NCBI RefSeq assembly: GCF_037201965.1
Contig: NZ_CP147518.1
Span: forward strand, 1,549,001 to 1,613,000
Direction: 5' to 3'
Length of the DNA: 64,000 bases
Origin: Spirosoma sp. SC4-14
GTDB taxonomy: Bacteria; Bacteroidota; Bacteroidia; Cytophagales; Spirosomataceae
Below are positions 62,852 through 64,000 of the stretch, piece by piece. Position numbers and translations under genes: made by a program. The notes beneath the pieces are model-generated. The model saw only the letters and a list, made by a program, of their open reading frames with translations. It made no database searches and had not been told where the DNA came from. Within the stretch, counting starts at the first letter, position 1. Every line of letters begins with the position of its first letter.

Positions 62852-63997
62852 ATGCAAAAAATTAATGTTGGTGTCGTAGGCACCGGATTTATTGGGCCGG
62901 CACACATCGAGGCCCTCCGCCGTTTGCCCAATACAAACGTGTTGGCGCTTTGCGAAGTAACCCCCGAACTGGCCCGCCAAAAAGCCGATCAACTGGGTAT
63001 CGAACGGTCGTGTACATTTGACGAACTGCTGGCGATGGACGACATTCAGGTCGTGCACATCTGTACGCCCAATTTTCTGCACTATTCGCAGTCGAAAGCT
63101 GCTCTACTGGCAGGTAAGCACGTTGTGTGCGAAAAGCCGCTGGCCAAAGATTTGCACGAGGCCGAAGAGCTGGTGAAACTGGCTAAAGAAACAGGGCTGG
63201 TCAATGCCGTTCACTTCAATCTTCGCTATTATCCACTGGTTCGGCAGATGAAAGTGATGCGGGAGCAGGACGACCTGGGCGATGTGTATTCGGTGATTGG
63301 CTCATATTTGCAGGACTGGTTATTCTACGATACGGATTACAACTGGCGTCTTGAACCTGATAAATCGGGCGACTCGCGGGCTATTGCCGACATTGGCTCT
63401 CACCTGATGGATAGTCTGGAATACATCACTGGCCTGAAAACCGTAGCCGTTATGGCCGACTTCAACACGGTTCATAAAGTGCGCAAGAAGCCACTAAAGC
63501 CTGTAGAAACGTATTCGGGTAAAATGCTGAAACCGGAAGATTATGCCGATGTGCCCATCAATACCGAAGACCATGCCAACGTGTTGCTGCGGTTCGATAA
63601 TGGCAATCGGGGGGTTATAACGGTGTCGCAGGTATCGGCAGGACGTAAAAACCAAATGAAACTCGAAATTGCCGGGTCGAAGAAAACCTATGCCTGGAAC
63701 TCCGAAGCACCGAATGAAATGTGGGTTGGCAATCGCGATAGTGCTAATCAGGCGTTCATGCGTGATCCGTCGCTGGCGCATCCCGAAGCCCGTTCGGTGA
63801 TTTCGTTTCCTGGTGGTCATAACGAAGGATTCCCCGATACATCGAAGCAGCTTTTCAAAGAGGTGTACGATGCCATTGCCGCTGGCAAACAGCCCGAAAA
63901 CCCAACGTTCCCAACCTTTGCCGATGGCTACCGCGAACTGCTCATCTGCGAAAAAATTCTGGAGAGTAACCGGAAGCAGGCCTGGGTGGAAGTTTAA
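62852..63997 (+). CDS. Gfo/Idh/MocA family oxidoreductase, second copy
   Basis: The 381-residue protein has the Rossmann motif INVGVVGTGFIGPAHIEALR, then VVHICTPNFLHYSQSKAALL, the conserved Glu-Lys-Pro in VVCEKPLAKDLHEAEEL, NLRYYPLVRQMKVM, and DSRAIADIGSHLMDSLEYIT with the conserved Asp and His. It is clearly a separate subgroup from the first copy (different N-terminus, EKP in place of DKP). It completes at a TAA three bases before the window end. The MFS transporter, the two oxidoreductases and this order suggest a sugar-oxidising pathway; the substrate is unknown. Confidence 0.93.
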   Translation: MQKINVGVVGTGFIGPAHIEALRRLPNTNVLALCEVTPELARQKADQLGIERSCTFDELLAMDDIQVVHICTPNFLHYSQSKAALLAGKHVVCEKPLAKDLHEAEELVKLAKETGLVNAVHFNLRYYPLVRQMKVMREQDDLGDVYSVIGSYLQDWLFYDTDYNWRLEPDKSGDSRAIADIGSHLMDSLEYITGLKTVAVMADFNTVHKVRKKPLKPVETYSGKMLKPEDYADVPINTEDHANVLLRFDNGNRGVITVSQVSAGRKNQMKLEIAGSKKTYAWNSEAPNEMWVGNRDSANQAFMRDPSLAHPEARSVISFPGGHNEGFPDTSKQLFKEVYDAIAAGKQPENPTFPTFADGYRELLICEKILESNRKQAWVEV

Positions 63998-64000
63998 AGA

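Overview
The window looks like a chromosomal segment of a Bacteroidota bacterium of the Cytophagales, most likely Spirosoma or a close relative. The reasons are two SusC/RagA-type receptors, a RagB/SusD lipoprotein, an ECF sigma/FecR pair, a PorX-type response regulator of the type IX secretion system, Bacteroidota-style promoter boxes (TTG, about 20 bases, TAnnTTTG), few Shine-Dalgarno sites, and a core metabolism of the kind seen in free-living polysaccharide degraders. The genus is inference. No rRNA, tRNA, CRISPR array or transposase gene was seen.

Layout. 1-2486: a SusC-like receptor (minus strand) cut by the window edge. 3394-10396: mostly plus-strand single genes (DUF4097 adhesin-like repeat protein, DUF1648 membrane protein, a large FAD/Fe-S dehydrogenase carrying two in-frame G-rich palindromic insertions, a disordered acidic protein, a DUF1080 protein), then arfB on the minus strand. 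11003-14525: a tandem array of eight small paralogous helical proteins of unknown function. 14602-18026: three minus-strand genes (FG-GAP protein, UlaG-like metallo-hydrolase, aldose epimerase). 18313-26417: a complete L-arabinose locus with a Nudix-type AraR-like regulator, araB, araA, a GH51 arabinofuranosidase, araD and a sodium/solute symporter. Two matching 15-bp palindromes are candidate operators. 26502-35880 (minus): a polysaccharide-utilization-type operon in the order ECF sigma, FecR, SusC, SusD, SGNH hydrolase, FAD oxidoreductase. The SGNH hydrolase appears circularly permuted. 36659-43753: household and envelope genes including a LysM/RlpA-like protein, porX and an M61 peptidase. 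43880-50190 (minus): an Rhs/YD-repeat polymorphic-toxin locus with one full gene and displaced core/tip cassettes plus likely immunity genes. 50630-63997: a ThuA/sugar dehydrogenase/cytochrome fusion, a META-domain lipoprotein, a LEA-type protein, a disulfide oxidoreductase, a LytTR regulator with a membrane partner, an MFS transporter and two Gfo/Idh/MocA oxidoreductases separated by a four-helix-bundle gene.

How genes work together. The arabinofuranosidase releases L-arabinose, the symporter imports it, and AraA, AraB and AraD convert it to D-xylulose-5-phosphate; the divergent aldose epimerase may supply the right anomer. The neighbouring sigma/FecR/SusCD operon probably senses and imports an oligosaccharide. 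The Rhs region is a toxin-tip reservoir.

A striking genome-scale feature is the number of intergenic inverted-repeat families: a G-rich family that also enters coding sequence, a family with 41-bp arms in which three genes end, an ATGGTTTATGGTTGCTC family, an ATTGAATGATTG family, a TCATTGGTCA family, and several strong hairpin terminators. Several open frames can be extended upstream only by starting inside these repeats, so I placed starts downstream of them.
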